From assembly GCF_041379765.1 (NCBI RefSeq), contig NZ_CP166919.1, positions 620,001 to 684,000 of the forward strand: a stretch of 64,000 bases of DNA. The letters are read 5' to 3'. Position 1 is the first letter of the stretch, and each line of letters begins with the position of its first letter. This stretch comes from Thalassotalea sp. Sam97 (GTDB lineage: Bacteria > Pseudomonadota > Gammaproteobacteria > Enterobacterales > Alteromonadaceae). Shown here piece by piece: positions 63,988 through 64,000 of this stretch. The notes below the pieces were generated by a model that saw only the letters and a list, made by a program, of their open reading frames with translations, was not told where the DNA came from and did not search any database. The translations under genes were made by a program, and so were the position numbers.

Positions 63988-64000
63988 ATGGTTATCAAGC
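63988..64000 (+). CDS. Start of a gene cut by the window edge (possibly fabV)
   Basis: ATG GTT ATC AAG C follows GAAGG at about 63975-63979, a good ribosome binding site. Only MVIK can be read. FabV (trans-2-enoyl-ACP reductase) begins with a similar MxIKP in gammaproteobacteria, so it is a guess only. Confidence 0.35.

Overview
This window reads as a chromosomal segment of a marine gammaproteobacterium of the order Alteromonadales, most likely Colwelliaceae (Thalassotalea/Colwellia-like). The basis is protein relatedness recalled from known families and gene order; no database search was run. It is almost entirely core genome, with moderately AT-rich coding sequence, short intergenic gaps and no insertion sequence, prophage, integrase or CRISPR array.

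Layout. 1-1043: probable 5' tip of ygfZ (minus), then sdhE-ygfX. 1073-12485: nadB divergent from the envelope-stress and processing cluster rpoE-rseA-rseB-rseC, then lepA-lepB-rnc-era-recO-pdxJ-acpS. 12646-18865: rlmD, relA-mazG, a two-repeat protein of unknown function and a minus-strand yjbQ. 19141-22164: pyrG and eno, each with a strong terminator. 22393-29606: an unrecognised 214-aa protein, then ftsB-ispD-ispF-truD-surE-pcm-yqaA-nlpD-rpoS with many overlapping stops and starts. 29680-33693: mutS (minus) and recA, the latter with a LexA box filling its promoter spacer. 33694-42584: a 2 x 51 bp tandem repeat, metA-metH behind two MetJ boxes, an AT-rich GNAT gene and a large periplasmic tricorn-type protease. 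42821-48790: recX-alaS-lysC-csrA, tRNA-Ser(GCU) and five identical tRNA-Arg(ACG) genes interleaved with hairpin spacers and two tRNA-derived remnants. 49060-52257: the sodium-pumping oxaloacetate decarboxylase oadGAB. 52410-60635: two periplasmic cyclophilins, rhlE, an unlisted 57-aa membrane protein, an AmpG-like transporter, a 111-aa protein of unknown function, a YajG-like lipoprotein, rlmG, alkB and bolA. 60747-63867: a TRAP transporter (small permease, large permease, 2-oxo-acid-type binding lipoprotein). The first codons of another gene, possibly fabV, close the window.

How the genes work together. Stress sigma factors (RpoE with RseABC, RpoS with NlpD/Pcm/SurE nearby), stringent response (RelA, MazG), SOS (RecA/RecX) and global RNA control (CsrA) sit beside translation and ribosome genes (LepA, Era, RNase III, RlmD, RlmG, AlaS, tRNAs), isoprenoid genes (IspD/F) and methionine genes (MetA/H under MetJ). 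The sodium-coupled decarboxylase and the TRAP system fit a marine life based on sodium gradients and organic acids.

No clear new defence or mobile system is visible. The least explained items are the tRNA-Arg array with its paired chimeric remnants, the duplicated-domain protein at 17260-18399, the small membrane protein at 55035-55208, the unknown proteins at 22393-23037 and 56697-57032, and several strong palindromes in promoter gaps.
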